64,000 nucleotides of DNA from positions 62,001 to 126,000 of the forward strand of contig JBAOHV010000002.1 in NCBI GenBank assembly GCA_037045265.1, in the 5' to 3' direction. Both the position numbers and the translations under genes were made by a program. The notes under the pieces are model-generated. The model had not been told where the DNA came from and ran no database searches. It saw nothing but the letters and a program-made list of their open reading frames with translations. Numbering within the stretch: the stretch's first letter is position 1; each line of letters begins with the position of its first letter. Source of the DNA: JBAOHV01 sp037045265. GTDB lineage: Bacteria > Actinomycetota > Acidimicrobiia > Acidimicrobiales > Microtrichaceae. Below are positions 8,337-18,570 of this stretch, in pieces.

Positions 8337-8591
8337 ATGCGACGCAGCATCGACGACGCCCCGGTGGACGCCCCGCCGACCGAGGACGCCGACGACATCG
8401 TGGGGGTCAGCTGGGCGGTCTCGATCTGTGACGACTACGACGACGCCCGGGTCAGGGTGCAGCTGACCGTGGAGGAGCTCGGCGCTGCAGGTACCGGCGT
8501 CGTCGCCCACCTGTCACCCGAGCAGGCGCGACGCCTGCGACTGGCGCTGCGCAGTGCGCTCAAGGAGCTGGGCGAGGACCTGGGCCAGTAG
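8337..8591 (+). CDS. hypothetical protein, 84 aa
   Basis: A small acidic protein starting at an ATG 36 bp from the divergent hemE. The second half (VQLTVEELG, VVAHLSPEQARRLRLALRSA) suggests one beta strand and one amphipathic helix; no membrane segment or signal is present. The coding frame keeps high GC at third positions through to the stop, and helD follows after 49 bp on the same strand, so the two may share a transcript. I do not recognise a family. Confidence 0.55.
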   Translation: MRRSIDDAPVDAPPTEDADDIVGVSWAVSICDDYDDARVRVQLTVEELGAAGTGVVAHLSPEQARRLRLALRSALKELGEDLGQ

Positions 8592-8640
8592 CGCCAACGG
8601 CTACACTTGCCGCTCCCCCTTTTCCGCCCTGGGAGCGCGA

Positions 8641-10713
8641 GTGGCCAACCACCCCGAGCTCGAATCCGAGCAGGCCTACATCGATCACGCCCACGACTGC
8701 CTCGATCGCACGAAGCGCATCGTGGAGTCCATGCGCGAAGGTGTCGTCGATGGTCAGGGGGGCACGTTCCAGAACCGCTTCGAGCGTGACGTCGTCTGGG
8801 ACAGGGTGGGTGTGCGTCTGGGTCAGCTCGAGATCGGTGACCGCTCGCTCGTGTTCGGACGGATCGACACCGATCCCGGCCCCGGCCCGGAGGAGACCTT
8901 CTACATCGGGCGCATAGCGGTGGCCGACGAACGCAGCGACCCCGTCGTGGTCGACTGGCGTGCACCGCTCGCCGAGTCGTTCTACCGCGCCACCGGCGTC
9001 GACCCCATGGGCCTGCGCCGTCGTCGCCACTTCGCCAGCCGCGGCCGCACTCTGCTGGGGATCGACGACGAGCTGTTCGGCTCGGCAACAGCGGCGCTCG
9101 ACCACGGAACGGTGCAGGGCCACGGAGCGCTCATCGCCGCGCTCGAGGAGTCGCGTTCGGGCCGCTTGTCCGACATCGTCGGCACGATCCAGGCCGAACA
9201 GGACCGGATCATCCGCGCCGAGCTCCCGGGTGTGCTGGTCGTACAGGGTGGACCAGGAACTGGCAAGACCGTCGTGGCGCTGCACCGGGCCGCCTACCTG
9301 CTGTACTCGCACCGGTTCCCGCTCGAGGGGCAGGGCGTGCTGGTCGTCGGGCCGAACCGTCTGTTCCTGTCGTACATCGAACAGGTGCTGCCGTCGCTCG
9401 GCGAGGCCGGAGTGCAGATCGCCGTGCTGTCCGACCTGATCCCCCATGTCAGGGTCAGTGGCAACGATCAGGTCGACACGGCGCACGTCAAGGGCGACCG
9501 CCGCATGATCCGTGTGATCCGCCACGCGGTGCGTGACCGTCAGCGTCCGCTGCGCACGACGCTGCGGGTGCCCTTCGGCGTGCAGCACCTCACTCTCACA
9601 CCGGCCGCGTCCGCCGAGATCATCGAACAGGCCCGCCGGCGGGTGCGGTCCCACAACGCCGGGCGTCGCCACGTCGAGCAGATGCTGTTCGACGCGTTGG
9701 CCGCATCGGCCCGTGACGAGCAGAGCGCCCAGGTCGTCCGTGAGCGCACCCGGCGAGACCCCACGGTGCGCGAGGCGCTCGAGCGCATGTGGCCGGTGCT
9801 GACTCCGGCGGAGCTGCTCAACGACCTGTTCGGCTCACCCGGCCTGTTGCGCTCAGCCGCGTCGAAGCACCTCGGGCCGGGCGAGTGGCCGCTGCTGCGG
9901 CGCGGGCGGCGCCAGGACCCGACCGAGATCGTGTTCACCCACGACGACGTTCCGCTGCTCGATGAGGCACTCGAGCTGCTGGGCCCGCGACCCAACCACA
10001 AGGACACGGACGCGATCCGCACGTACGGTCACATCGTCGTCGACGAGGCCCAGGACCTGACGCCGATGCAGCTGCGGGTGCTCGACCGACGCAGCCTGAA
10101 CGGATCCATGACGATCGTGGGAGACATCGCCCAGGCGACGGGTTCGTGGCCCCACGACAGCTGGGACTCGGTGCTGGCACACCTGCCGGATCGTCGCTCG
10201 CCGCGTCACGCCGAATTGACCGTCGGCTACCGGGTGCCGGGCCCGATCATGGCCCTGGCCGCCCGGGTGCTGCCGCTGGCGGCGCCGGGGCTGGCACCGC
10301 CCACCTCGATCCGTCACACCGGTGACGAGCCACTGGTGCTCCGCGTCGGCGAGCACATGCTCGACGTGCAGCTCGCCGAGACGGTGCGCGAGGAATTGAA
10401 GGCGATCGGTGCCGGCAACATCGCGGTCATCACGCCCGAGTCGCTCGCCGACCGGGCAGCGGCCGCGCTCGACGACGCAGGGGTCGAGCACGGCCGCGCT
10501 ACACGCCAGGGCCTGGACCGTCAGGTGACCGTGGTGCCGGTCACGCTGGCCAAGGGCCTGGAGCTGGACTCGGTGATCGTCGTCGAGCCCGCCAGGATCC
10601 TGGCCGAGGAGGCCCGCGGTGCCCAGAGCCTCTACGTGGCCCTGACCCGGTCGACCAAGCGGCTGACGCTGCTGCACAGCGAGGCGTTGCCCGAGGTGCT
10701 CACTCGACGATGA
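8641..10713 (+). CDS. helD: HelD-like UvrD/Rep-family ATPase, 690 aa
   Basis: Superfamily 1 helicase-like ATPase of the HelD type, which in other Gram-positive bacteria removes stalled RNA polymerase from DNA. The N-terminal region (about 1-190) carries DPVVVDWRAPLAESFYRA, a HelD hallmark. Walker A is GGPGTGKTVVALHRAAYLL near residue 203, Walker B VVDEAQDLTPMQ near 466, and the helicase C-terminal part has GYRVPGPIM and SLYVALTRSTKRL. Start: the GTG at 8641 has GGGAG about 8 nt upstream, and the usual N-terminal helix (ELESEQAYIDHAHDCLD) follows. It overlaps the convergent lipoprotein gene by 14 bp. Confidence 0.88.
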   Translation: MANHPELESEQAYIDHAHDCLDRTKRIVESMREGVVDGQGGTFQNRFERDVVWDRVGVRLGQLEIGDRSLVFGRIDTDPGPGPEETFYIGRIAVADERSDPVVVDWRAPLAESFYRATGVDPMGLRRRRHFASRGRTLLGIDDELFGSATAALDHGTVQGHGALIAALEESRSGRLSDIVGTIQAEQDRIIRAELPGVLVVQGGPGTGKTVVALHRAAYLLYSHRFPLEGQGVLVVGPNRLFLSYIEQVLPSLGEAGVQIAVLSDLIPHVRVSGNDQVDTAHVKGDRRMIRVIRHAVRDRQRPLRTTLRVPFGVQHLTLTPAASAEIIEQARRRVRSHNAGRRHVEQMLFDALAASARDEQSAQVVRERTRRDPTVREALERMWPVLTPAELLNDLFGSPGLLRSAASKHLGPGEWPLLRRGRRQDPTEIVFTHDDVPLLDEALELLGPRPNHKDTDAIRTYGHIVVDEAQDLTPMQLRVLDRRSLNGSMTIVGDIAQATGSWPHDSWDSVLAHLPDRRSPRHAELTVGYRVPGPIMALAARVLPLAAPGLAPPTSIRHTGDEPLVLRVGEHMLDVQLAETVREELKAIGAGNIAVITPESLADRAAAALDDAGVEHGRATRQGLDRQVTVVPVTLAKGLELDSVIVVEPARILAEEARGAQSLYVALTRSTKRLTLLHSEALPEVLTRR

Positions 10714-11275
10714 GCTCGGCCGCCATCCCCTGCACGAAGTGAGGGGGACCGCCCGGGACCTGTGGCGCCTCGTTGCCGGACTCGGCCGCGGCGGCCAGGT
10801 ACACCGCAGGGTCGACACCGGTGGGGATCGAGCACATCACCAGGTAGCGGCCCGGCTCACCCAGGGTGCCGTCGCCCACCGCTGCGACCTGCTCGCCGCC
10901 CGGCGCCGCCAGGAGCACCGTGCGTGGTGGTGCTGCTCCGAGCACCTGACCCAGCTCTGCAGGCGGTAGCGCCAGCAGTTCCTCGACTGACCGCCTCTCG
11001 CTGTCGTCGAGGCGGAACGCGACCAGCTCGTGCAGCTCGCTCGCAGCCTCGTTGCGCAGTGTCAGGCGTGTGCCGGCGGGGATGGTCTCGGGGAGGTCCC
11101 GGAAGTCGAAGTCGACCGCCGTCACCTCGACCGGATCGTGTTCGTGCACCGCGGCCGAGGTGGTCGTGACCACTCCGGACGTCGTGCTGTCGGCATCGGT
11201 GCCGCAACCGGCAGCCGTCACGAGGGCGATGGAGCCGAGGCTCGCCAGGATCGTCCTACGTCGTGTCGCGTTCAC
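10700..11275 (-). CDS. Tat-type lipoprotein with blue-copper-like domain, 191 aa
   Basis: An exported protein with a twin-arginine-like leader (RRRTILASLG) and a lipobox (VTAAGCG). After a Thr-rich linker comes a cupredoxin-like domain in which all four type 1 copper ligands can be assigned: His in SELHELVAF, Cys in LVMCSIPTG, His in GGPPHF and Met in VQGMAAEL. It therefore probably binds copper and carries electrons outside the membrane. The GTG at 11275 overlaps the stop of the upstream MBL gene (GTGA), so the two are translated together. The family is not one I can name more exactly. Confidence 0.72.
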   Translation of the reverse strand: MNATRRRTILASLGSIALVTAAGCGTDADSTTSGVVTTTSAAVHEHDPVEVTAVDFDFRDLPETIPAGTRLTLRNEAASELHELVAFRLDDSERRSVEELLALPPAELGQVLGAAPPRTVLLAAPGGEQVAAVGDGTLGEPGRYLVMCSIPTGVDPAVYLAAAAESGNEAPQVPGGPPHFVQGMAAELIVE

Positions 11276-12129
11276 TGAGCCACCCCCGCAGCCATGGCCG
11301 ACGTGATCGCGTCCAGGACCGACTGGTCGGGCTGGGCCGGGGCCACAACGCCTGGCATCGCCCGCAGCATCTCGAAGGCGCGCTGGACGTGGCTCGCTTC
11401 GATCGTCGGGCCATGGGCTGTCGCGATGGCGCTCGGGCGGAGCTGCTCCACTCGGCGGCACTCTGCGGCGAACGCGTCGGGTTCGACCAACGAGACCCAG
11501 GGGCTGTTCCAAGCCTGGAACGCCGCGAACCCTGCCGCCCACGCTTGGGGGTCCAGGTCGGCGACGAAGGCCGTGCCACGCTCGACCGGAGTGGCGAAGC
11601 AGTCCGAAGCCCAGTAGACGCCGCTGCTGTGGTCGTACAGGCCTCGTGTGGTGGGTGAGTCGTACAGCGGGGGCCGCAGAGCGGTGAGGGTGCGGTCGCC
11701 GGCCTCGAACGACTCGCCGTCTCCGACCCAACGCCAGCGTGTCGGCGCAACGTCCAGGCGGTCGCCCGCCAGCCGCTCGCAGAGGAACCAGGTGGCCACG
11801 AGCGTGGCGTTCGGGCAGGCATCCATGACCTCGTGCAAGTTGCCGTAGTGGTCGACGTCGTCGTGGCTGATGAACACCCAGCGCACGTCCTGGGGGTCGA
11901 CCAGGGAGAACAGGTCCTCCAGGTACTGCTCGCGATGTGCCGGACAGCCCGTGTCGACCACGACCGGCTCGCTGCCGCGGATCAGCATGGAGTTCATGTG
12001 CACGGCCTGTGGGGCGGTGCCCTCTCCCTGGGTCGCCTGGATGACGAAGGTCTCCGGTGCGATCTCCATCGGCTGGTGTCTCGGGGTCGGTGGGGTGGAT
12101 GGGGCGTCTGGTGCTTTGGTGATGCTCAT
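11272..12129 (-). CDS. MBL-fold metallo-hydrolase or oxygen/NO-sensing di-iron protein, 285 aa
   Basis: Metallo-beta-lactamase-fold protein. The metal-binding run is ISHDDVDHYGN (HxDxDH), with VVVDTGCP before it and later ligands in YWASDCFATP and ATAHGPTIEASH. The layout resembles the MBL domain of flavodiiron and ODP oxygen-sensing proteins more than lactonases. Start: AGGG lies 8 nt before the ATG at 12129; ATG 12135 and GTG 12138 are alternatives. It is co-transcribed with the blue-copper lipoprotein and faces a LuxR-type gene across a palindrome, so the three probably form one regulated unit for redox or oxygen stress. The substrate is not known. Confidence 0.72.
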   Translation of the reverse strand: MSITKAPDAPSTPPTPRHQPMEIAPETFVIQATQGEGTAPQAVHMNSMLIRGSEPVVVDTGCPAHREQYLEDLFSLVDPQDVRWVFISHDDVDHYGNLHEVMDACPNATLVATWFLCERLAGDRLDVAPTRWRWVGDGESFEAGDRTLTALRPPLYDSPTTRGLYDHSSGVYWASDCFATPVERGTAFVADLDPQAWAAGFAAFQAWNSPWVSLVEPDAFAAECRRVEQLRPSAIATAHGPTIEASHVQRAFEMLRAMPGVVAPAQPDQSVLDAITSAMAAGVAQ

Positions 12130-12205
12130 GTCCATCACCCTGAGCCCGCCCGCGCCTCCGCAACCATCCCGTGCACGCGGGGACTTTCCTGTCCTCTCCG
12201 CTGGG

Positions 12206-12240
12206 TGTGACCATCCCCCCACACATGTGGGATGGTCACA
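12206..12240. promoter_or_regulatory. 12-bp perfect inverted repeat, probable operator
   Basis: TGTGACCATCCC at 12206-12217 and its exact reverse complement at 12229-12240 are separated by 11 bp. The site lies between the divergent MBL (start 12129) and LuxR (start 12268) genes. It is likely bound by the LuxR regulator or another dimeric factor controlling both. It also argues against the ATG at 12232 as the LuxR start. Confidence 0.7.
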
Positions 12241-12267
12241 GCGGCCACCACCATCGACAATTGGTCC

Positions 12268-13398
12268 ATGGCATCGGAGCTGACGCTCGAACGGGTACGC
12301 CGCGACGTCGAGGTGGTCTCACGCGCTGGACTGGACACGGCGACCTTCTTGTCGGAGTTCGAGGACTCCCTGTCGCGGGCGGTTCCCCATGTCGCGACAT
12401 GCGCGGCCACGGTCGACCCGGCGACCCGCCTACTGACGGGAACCTTCAAGTTCGGGGACCTGCACGAGGACGACGCCAACGACCATGCGTGGGCGTTGAT
12501 GGAATACGGCGGCGCCGACCCGACGTCGTTCATCGAGCTGGCAGAGCGTGACCGGTGCGCGTTCGGCATGTGGACCGAGACCGGGGGCGACCTGTCGGTC
12601 TCACCGCGGCTGGCGGACTTCATCGGACCGACCTACGGCTACGGCGACGAGCTCCGCATGGTGGCCCGACAGGGCGGGTGGAGCTGGGGCAGCCTGGCGT
12701 TGTTCCGTGGCGCCGGTGAGACCCCCTTCACCGACGACGAGGTCGCGTTCGTCGGGTCGCTGTCGGAGATCTTCGCCGCCGGTCTGCGTTCCGGTCTGCT
12801 GACACGACTGGGGAGCTGCGCTGACACCGGGCCTTCCTACGGCCCCGCGGTGTTGATCATCGGAGCGGACGACACGCCGGTGCAGATCAGCATGGGAGCG
12901 GAGTCGCTGTTGGCTGAGTTGACCTCTGAGCGCAACATGTCCGACTCCTCCGGGGTCATCGCGTCGATGGTTGCCACGGCGCGACGCTACGCGGCTGGGC
13001 TGGTCGACGTCCTGCCCCGCTCCAGGGCGCGCATGCCGAGTGGACGATGGCTGGTGCTGCACGCGTCGCCGTTGTCGAACGCCGCTGGAGCGACCGGCGA
13101 CGTCGTGGTCACGATCGAGGAGGCGCGGCCGCCGGAGATCGTGCCGCTGGTGGTCTCGGCGTTCGAGCTGACCGCGCGTGAACGCGAAGTCACCCAGCTC
13201 GTCCTGCAGGGAGTGGACACCAAGGAGATCGCTGCGTCGCTGAACATGTCGCGGTACACCGTGCAGGACCACCTCAAGTCCGTCTTCGACAAGGCCGAGG
13301 TCCGCAGCCGACGGGAGCTGGTCTCGCGCATCTACTTCGACCAGTACGTGCCACGCATGGGCGGTGAGCTGGCGCCGAGTGGGTGGTTCAGGCAGTGA
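12268..13398 (+). CDS. LuxR-family regulator with GAF-like sensor domain, 376 aa
   Basis: Transcription factor with an N-terminal sensor region (about 1-170) that looks like a GAF domain (LALFRGAGETPFTDDEVAFV) and a C-terminal LuxR-type helix-turn-helix (LTAREREVTQLVLQG, DTKEIAASLNMSRYTVQDHL). I place the start at ATG 12268 because the upstream ATG at 12232 sits inside a perfect palindrome that is probably an operator. It faces the MBL and copper-lipoprotein pair and probably controls them. The signal it senses cannot be seen. It overlaps the convergent DtxR-like gene by 11 bp. Confidence 0.8.
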   Translation: MASELTLERVRRDVEVVSRAGLDTATFLSEFEDSLSRAVPHVATCAATVDPATRLLTGTFKFGDLHEDDANDHAWALMEYGGADPTSFIELAERDRCAFGMWTETGGDLSVSPRLADFIGPTYGYGDELRMVARQGGWSWGSLALFRGAGETPFTDDEVAFVGSLSEIFAAGLRSGLLTRLGSCADTGPSYGPAVLIIGADDTPVQISMGAESLLAELTSERNMSDSSGVIASMVATARRYAAGLVDVLPRSRARMPSGRWLVLHASPLSNAAGATGDVVVTIEEARPPEIVPLVVSAFELTAREREVTQLVLQGVDTKEIAASLNMSRYTVQDHLKSVFDKAEVRSRRELVSRIYFDQYVPRMGGELAPSGWFRQ

Positions 13399-14053
13399 CG
13401 AGGATCCGCTGGGTGGCGAACGCCGGGACACCAACGTGGGAGCCGTCGACCTCTACCGTGGCGGTGCCGTCCGGTGAGAGCACCGTTAGCACGCCGGTGT
13501 GGCCCGGCTGGAGCGAGTGCTGCTCGAGGAACTCGAGCATCCCCGGTTCGAACTCGAGCTCCTCGGGGATGCGAGTGATGGTGAACCGCGACCCCACAGC
13601 GACGTCTCGCAGAGGCTGCGTGTCCGGCGCCAAGTAGTCGGCGCCGGGGATCGGGTTGCCGTGCGGGCAGGTGGTCGGGTCACCCAGGACCCGTGACAGC
13701 GCCTCTTCGACCGGCTCGGAGATGACGTGCTCCCACTTGCCTGCCTCGACGTGCGCGTCGGCCCAGGACAGCCCCAACACGTCGGTGAGGAAGCGCTCTG
13801 CCAGCCTGTGACGCCGAACGACCCGCTCGGCGAGCTCGAGGCCGGTGGCGGTCAGACTGATCGTGCGATCGACCTGGATCAGGCCTTCGGACTCCATGCG
13901 GCGGATCATCTCCGAGACTGCAGGGCGCGAGACCTCCAGCCGCTCGGCGATGCGGGCCTGGATCACGTCGATATCGTCCTCGCGCAGTTCCCAGATCGCC
14001 TCGCAGTACTCCTCGAACGCGGGGTGGAACTCTCTTGAGCGATCGCCGGCCAC
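13388..14053 (-). CDS. DtxR/MntR-family metal-dependent repressor, 221 aa
   Basis: Metal-sensing transcription repressor. The order is winged helix (YCEAIWELREDDIDVIQ, RLEVSRPAVSEMIRRMESEG), dimerisation and metal-binding domain (HRLAERFLTDVLGL, GKWEHVISEPVEEAL) and a C-terminal SH3/FeoA-like domain ending in VPAFATQRILV. In DtxR the primary metal site uses the Cys of ACRWEH; here the same place reads AGKWEH, so that Cys is replaced by Gly, while the Glu-His pair is kept. The metal could be Mn rather than Fe; this is inference. The GTG start at 14053 gives 43 bp to the divergent lhr. Confidence 0.82.
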   Translation of the reverse strand: MAGDRSREFHPAFEEYCEAIWELREDDIDVIQARIAERLEVSRPAVSEMIRRMESEGLIQVDRTISLTATGLELAERVVRRHRLAERFLTDVLGLSWADAHVEAGKWEHVISEPVEEALSRVLGDPTTCPHGNPIPGADYLAPDTQPLRDVAVGSRFTITRIPEELEFEPGMLEFLEQHSLQPGHTGVLTVLSPDGTATVEVDGSHVGVPAFATQRILVTA

Positions 14054-14096
14054 GGAGGCGAGTCTAGGCCCATGCCCCCTCGGTACAGTCGCCGGG

Positions 14097-17000
14097 GTGG
14101 ACCCGTCGCCGCTCACCCTGTTCTCGGCACCGGTTCGCGAGTGGTTCGCCACCTCGTTCCCGGAGCCGACCGCCGCGCAGGCCGCTGCCTGGCCCACCAT
14201 CGCGGCCGGTCAGAACACGCTGCTGTGCGCCCCGACGGGGTCCGGCAAGACCCTGGCCGCCTTCCTGTGGGCCATCGACCGGCTGGGCGGTGCACCGGCG
14301 GGGCCCGGAGAGGTCACCAGGCCGGGTGTGCGCGTCCTCTACGTGTCGCCGTTGCGCGCGCTCGCGGTCGACGTCGAGAAGAACCTGCGCAGCCCGCTGC
14401 GTGGCATAGAGCTGGCAGCAGAGCGCCTCGGGCAGGCCTTCAGGGCCCCCACCATCGGGGTCCGCACGGGCGACACGTCGGCGACGGAACGGAGGGCCCT
14501 GAGTCGAACCCCGCCGGACGTGCTCATAACGACACCCGAATCGCTGTTCCTGATGCTCACATCTGCCGCACGGGAGACGCTCGTCGGAGTTCAGAGCGTC
14601 ATCGTCGACGAGATCCACACGCTCGCCCCGACCAAGCGCGGTGCACATCTCGCCCTGAGCCTCGAACGTCTGGACCACCTGGTCACGGCCGCCGGGGGGC
14701 CGCCCGTGCAGCGCATCGGCCTGTCGGCCACCCAGCGACCGCTCGAGGTCGTGGCCGGGTTCCTCGGGGGCCGACGCCCGGTGACGATCGTCGACTCGGC
14801 AACGCCGAAGACGCTCGACCTGTCCGTCGTCGTGCCGGTCGAGGACATGTCGCAACCGGGCGGGCCGACCGGGTCGATCTGGCCGTCGATGCATCCCGAG
14901 CTTCTCGCCCTGATCCAGGCGCACCGCTCCACCCTCGTGTTCGTCAACTCCAGGCGTCTTGCCGAGCGTCTGGCCACCCAGCTGAACGAGCTCGCCGGCG
15001 GGGACGAGGAGCTGGTCAAGGCGCACCACGGGTCGCTGTCGCGCGAGCGCAGGCTGTTGATCGAGGACGAGCTCAAGCGAGGTGATCTGCGCGCCCTGGT
15101 GGCGACCAGCTCGCTGGAGCTCGGGATAGACATGGGCGCGGTCGATCTGGTCGTGCAGGTCGCCTCGCCGGGATCCGTGGCTTCCGGGCTGCAGCGCATC
15201 GGTCGTGCCGGACACCAGGTCGGAGCACCGAGCCGGGGCCGGATCTTCCCCAAGCACCGAGCGGACCTTCTCGAGGCGGCAGTCGTGGTGCAGCGCATGC
15301 AGGCGGGCCTGATCGAGCGCACCGTGGTGCCAGCCAACCCGCTCGACGTCCTCGCTCAGCAGATCGTCGCCGCTTGTGCGCTCGACGAGTGGTCCGTCGA
15401 CGACCTCTACGAGCTCTGTCGCGGTGCGGCCAACTACTCGCAGCTCTCCCGCGAGCAGTTCGACAACACGCTCGACCTGCTCGCCGGGCGCTACCCGTCC
15501 GAGGAGTTCAGCCGAGCTGCGCCCCCGTGTCGTGTGGGACCGGGTCGCCGGGACGGTGCGGGGTCGCTCCGGAGCCCAGCGCCTGGCGGTCACCTCTGGC
15601 GGCACGATCCCCGACAGGGGGCTCTTCGGGGTGTTCCTGGCGGACGGCACCCGTGTCGGTGAGCTCGACGAGGAGATGGTCTACGAGTCACGCGCCGGCG
15701 AGACGTTCCTGCTGGGAGCCTCGACGTGGCGGATCGAGGACATCACGTTCGAGCGTGTGGTCGTGACGCCGGCTCCCGGTCAGCCGGGCAAGATGCCGTT
15801 CTGGCGTGGTGGGGGTCCGGGACGTGAGGCAGAGCTCGGCCGAGCGACAGGTGAGCTCGTGCGCAAGCTGCGCTCCGTGCCCGCTGCCGAAGCGCTCGAA
15901 GATCCTGCGCCGCGACCATGCCCTGGACGAGCTCGCAGCGGCCAACCTCATGGCGTACCTGGATGAGCAGGCCGACGCGACCGGGGTCGTGCCCGACGAC
16001 CGCACGATCGTCGTCGAGCGCTTCCGCGACGAGATCGGCGACTGGCGGGTCTGCATCCACTCGCCGTACGGGGCGCGGGTGCACGCCCCTTGGGCCACGA
16101 TCCTGCGTAACCGACTTGACGACCAACAGGCCGAGGTTCTCTGGAGCGATGACGGCATCGTCGTGCGACTGCCCGAGGCGGTCGAGGACCTTCCGCTCGA
16201 CGTGATCGTCCCCGACCCTGACGACGTCGACGCGGAGGTCGTCGCAGCCCTACCGGGAACGGCGACCTTCGCCGCCCGCTTCCGTGAGGCAGCCGCGCGC
16301 GCCCTGCTGCTGCCCCGGCGTAGGCCCGGCCAGCGAACGCCGCTGTGGCAGCAGCGCCAACGCGCTGCCGACCTGTTGTCGGTCGCGGCTCGCTACCCGG
16401 CGTTCCCGATCCTGCTCGAAGCGACCCGCGAGTGCTGCAACGACGATTTCGACCTGCCGGCGTTGCGCGAAGTGCTCACAGACGTGCGCCGCAGGCACAC
16501 CAGGGTGGTGGCCGTCGAGACAGCTTCGGCGTCCCCTTTCGCCCGACAGCTCCTGTTCGGCTGGATCGCCGTGTTCATGTACGAGGGCGACGCACCGTTG
16601 GCCGAACGTCGTGCAGCAGCGTTGTCCCTCGACCGCGAGCTGCTGCGCGACCTGCTCGGCGCAGAGGAGCTGCGATCTCTGCTCGACCCCGCCGTGCTCG
16701 ATCAGGTGGAGCTCGAGTTGCAGCACCTGGTCGACGGACGTGGCGCTCGGGACACCGACGAGCTCCACGACCTGCTTAGGGTGCTGGGCCCCCTGACGAT
16801 GGACGAGCTCCGTGTCCGTTTGCGTCCCGACGCCAGGACGCACCTGGACGCCTGGCTCGAGGAGCTGACCGCCCAGCGTCGTGTCATCGCCGTGTCTGTC
16901 GGCGGCGAGCGTCGTCTCGCAGCGGCCGAGGATGCCGCCCGGCTGCGGGACGCGCTGGGTGCGGCGATCCCTGTCGGACTGCCGACCGTCTTCACCGATC

Positions 17001-18518
17001 CTGTCGACGCGCCCCTCGCGCGAACTGGTCGCACGCCACGCCCGCACACACGGTCCGTTCAAGATCGAGTCGGTCGCTACCCGGCTCGGAGCGGCCCCCG
17101 ATGCGCTGCGTCTGGTCCTGGGCGAGCTGGTGGCCGCCGGGAGGGTCGCCGAGGGGGAGTTCCGCCCCGCAGGCACGGGGGTCGAATGGGTCGACACCGA
17201 CGTCCTGCGCCAGCTCCGTCGCCGTTCTCTGGCCGCTCTGCGCGACGAGGTGGCCCCGGTCGATACGGCGGCGCTGGCGCGGTTCCTGATCGGCTGGCAG
17301 GGCGTTGGTTCGACACGTCGAGGCGTCGATGCGATGGCCGAGGCGGTCTCGGTGCTCCAGGGCGCGGCGATCCCGGCATCGGTGCTCGAGGCCGATGTGC
17401 TCGCCATGCGTGTCGCCGACTACCACCCGTCGGAACTCGACCAGCTGTGCACGGCCGGTGAGCTCGTCTGGATCGGCGCCGGGTCCATCGGAGCGAACGA
17501 CGGCAGGGTGAGGCTGGTGTTCAGGAACCAGGTCGGGGCCCTGGTCGACGCACCCCCACCACATGACGAGCTGGGGCTCGACGATGCCCACCACGCGGTG
17601 CTCAGAGCGCACCTGCTCCGGCAGGGGGCGTCGTTCTGGGCCGATATCGTCGCCGCGGTCGCAGACGCGAGTCTTCCCTACGACGATGAGACGGTGCTCG
17701 CGGCTCTCTGGGACCTGGTCTGGGCGGGCGAGGTGACCAACGACTCCCTGGCGCCCCTTCGAGCGAGGATCGCCGGAGGAGCGAGTCGCCGTGCGTCCGG
17801 CGCGCGGTCCCGTCGGCCGGGTGCAGCGACCAGCCGACGACTGGGCCGGGTCACCGCCAGCGGCCCACCGGCGGCCGCGGGTCGCTGGTCGTCGACGGCG
17901 CCGCTCTTCGACGGCGGGCCATCGACCACAGAGGTCATGACACGGCGGGCGTTGCAGCTGGTCGACCGCTACGGCGTGCTGACCCGTGAGATGGCTCTGG
18001 CCGAAGGGACCGACGGTGGCTTCGCCGGGGTGTACCCCATGCTCAAGCTTCTCGAAGAGCGGGCAGCTGCGCCGTGGCTACTTCGTAGACGGCCTCGGTG
18101 CGGCGCAGTTCGCCCAGTCCGGAGCTGTCGACCTGTTACGGGTGACCGACGGTGACCATCACAGCTCCGACGTGGTGGTCCTGGCTGCCACCGACCCCGC
18201 GCAGCCCTACGGGGCAGCTGTGTCCTGGCCGGAGAGTCCTGGACACCCTGCCCCGCGGCAGGTGCGTATGTGGTGCTCGTCGACGGATGGGCCTGTGCCT
18301 ACCTGGAGCGCGGCGGTCGGCGGCTGCTGACCTTTCCCGCTGCTGACGACGACACGAGATGGGTCGGCGCGCTCGCCGACATGGTCCACCGAGGTCGGGT
18401 GCGACGACTGCGTGTCGAGCGGATCGACGACGGATCGGCAGAGAGCTCGCCCTGGGCCGATGCACTCCGGGCGGTCGGCTTCATCGACGGCTACAAGGGA
18501 CTGTCGCTCGGCGCGTGA
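14097..18518 (+). CDS. lhr: Lhr-family ATP-dependent helicase, reading frame broken five times
   Basis: Large superfamily 2 helicase (about 1470 aa if frames are joined, the normal size for actinobacterial Lhr). The first segment has Walker A (CAPTGSGKTLAAFLWAIDR), DEIH (VIVDEIHTLAP), GLSATQRPLE and the motif VI-like QRIGRAGHQVGAP; later segments carry the Lhr core and C-terminal domains (HALDELAAANLMAYLDEQAD, RRGYFVDGLGAAQFA, GAYVVLVDGWACAYLERGG). Continuous protein similarity jumps frame near 15508, 15899, 17013, 18058 and 18252. At 17012-17015 and 18251-18254 the change falls in a C4 run, where one C too many or too few restores the frame. Sequencing indels are more likely than decay because every segment stays well conserved. 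Start GTG 14097. Confidence 0.85.
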
Positions 18519-18570
18519 TAGCCAATAGGACACGATCTGACGATCCAGCAGGCCTGCCAGTGGGGGAAAC

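Noticed and set aside
12232..12267. ATG 12232 as LuxR start
   Set aside because: It lies within the right arm of a perfect palindrome; ATG 12268 fits better.
14064..15650. 528-aa minus-strand frame opposite lhr
   Set aside because: Mirror frame of a GC-rich gene; no motifs, and lhr motifs are clear on the plus strand.
14097..18518. lhr as a decayed pseudogene
   Set aside because: All segments keep conserved motifs and coding bias, and two frame changes sit in C4 runs, favouring sequence error.
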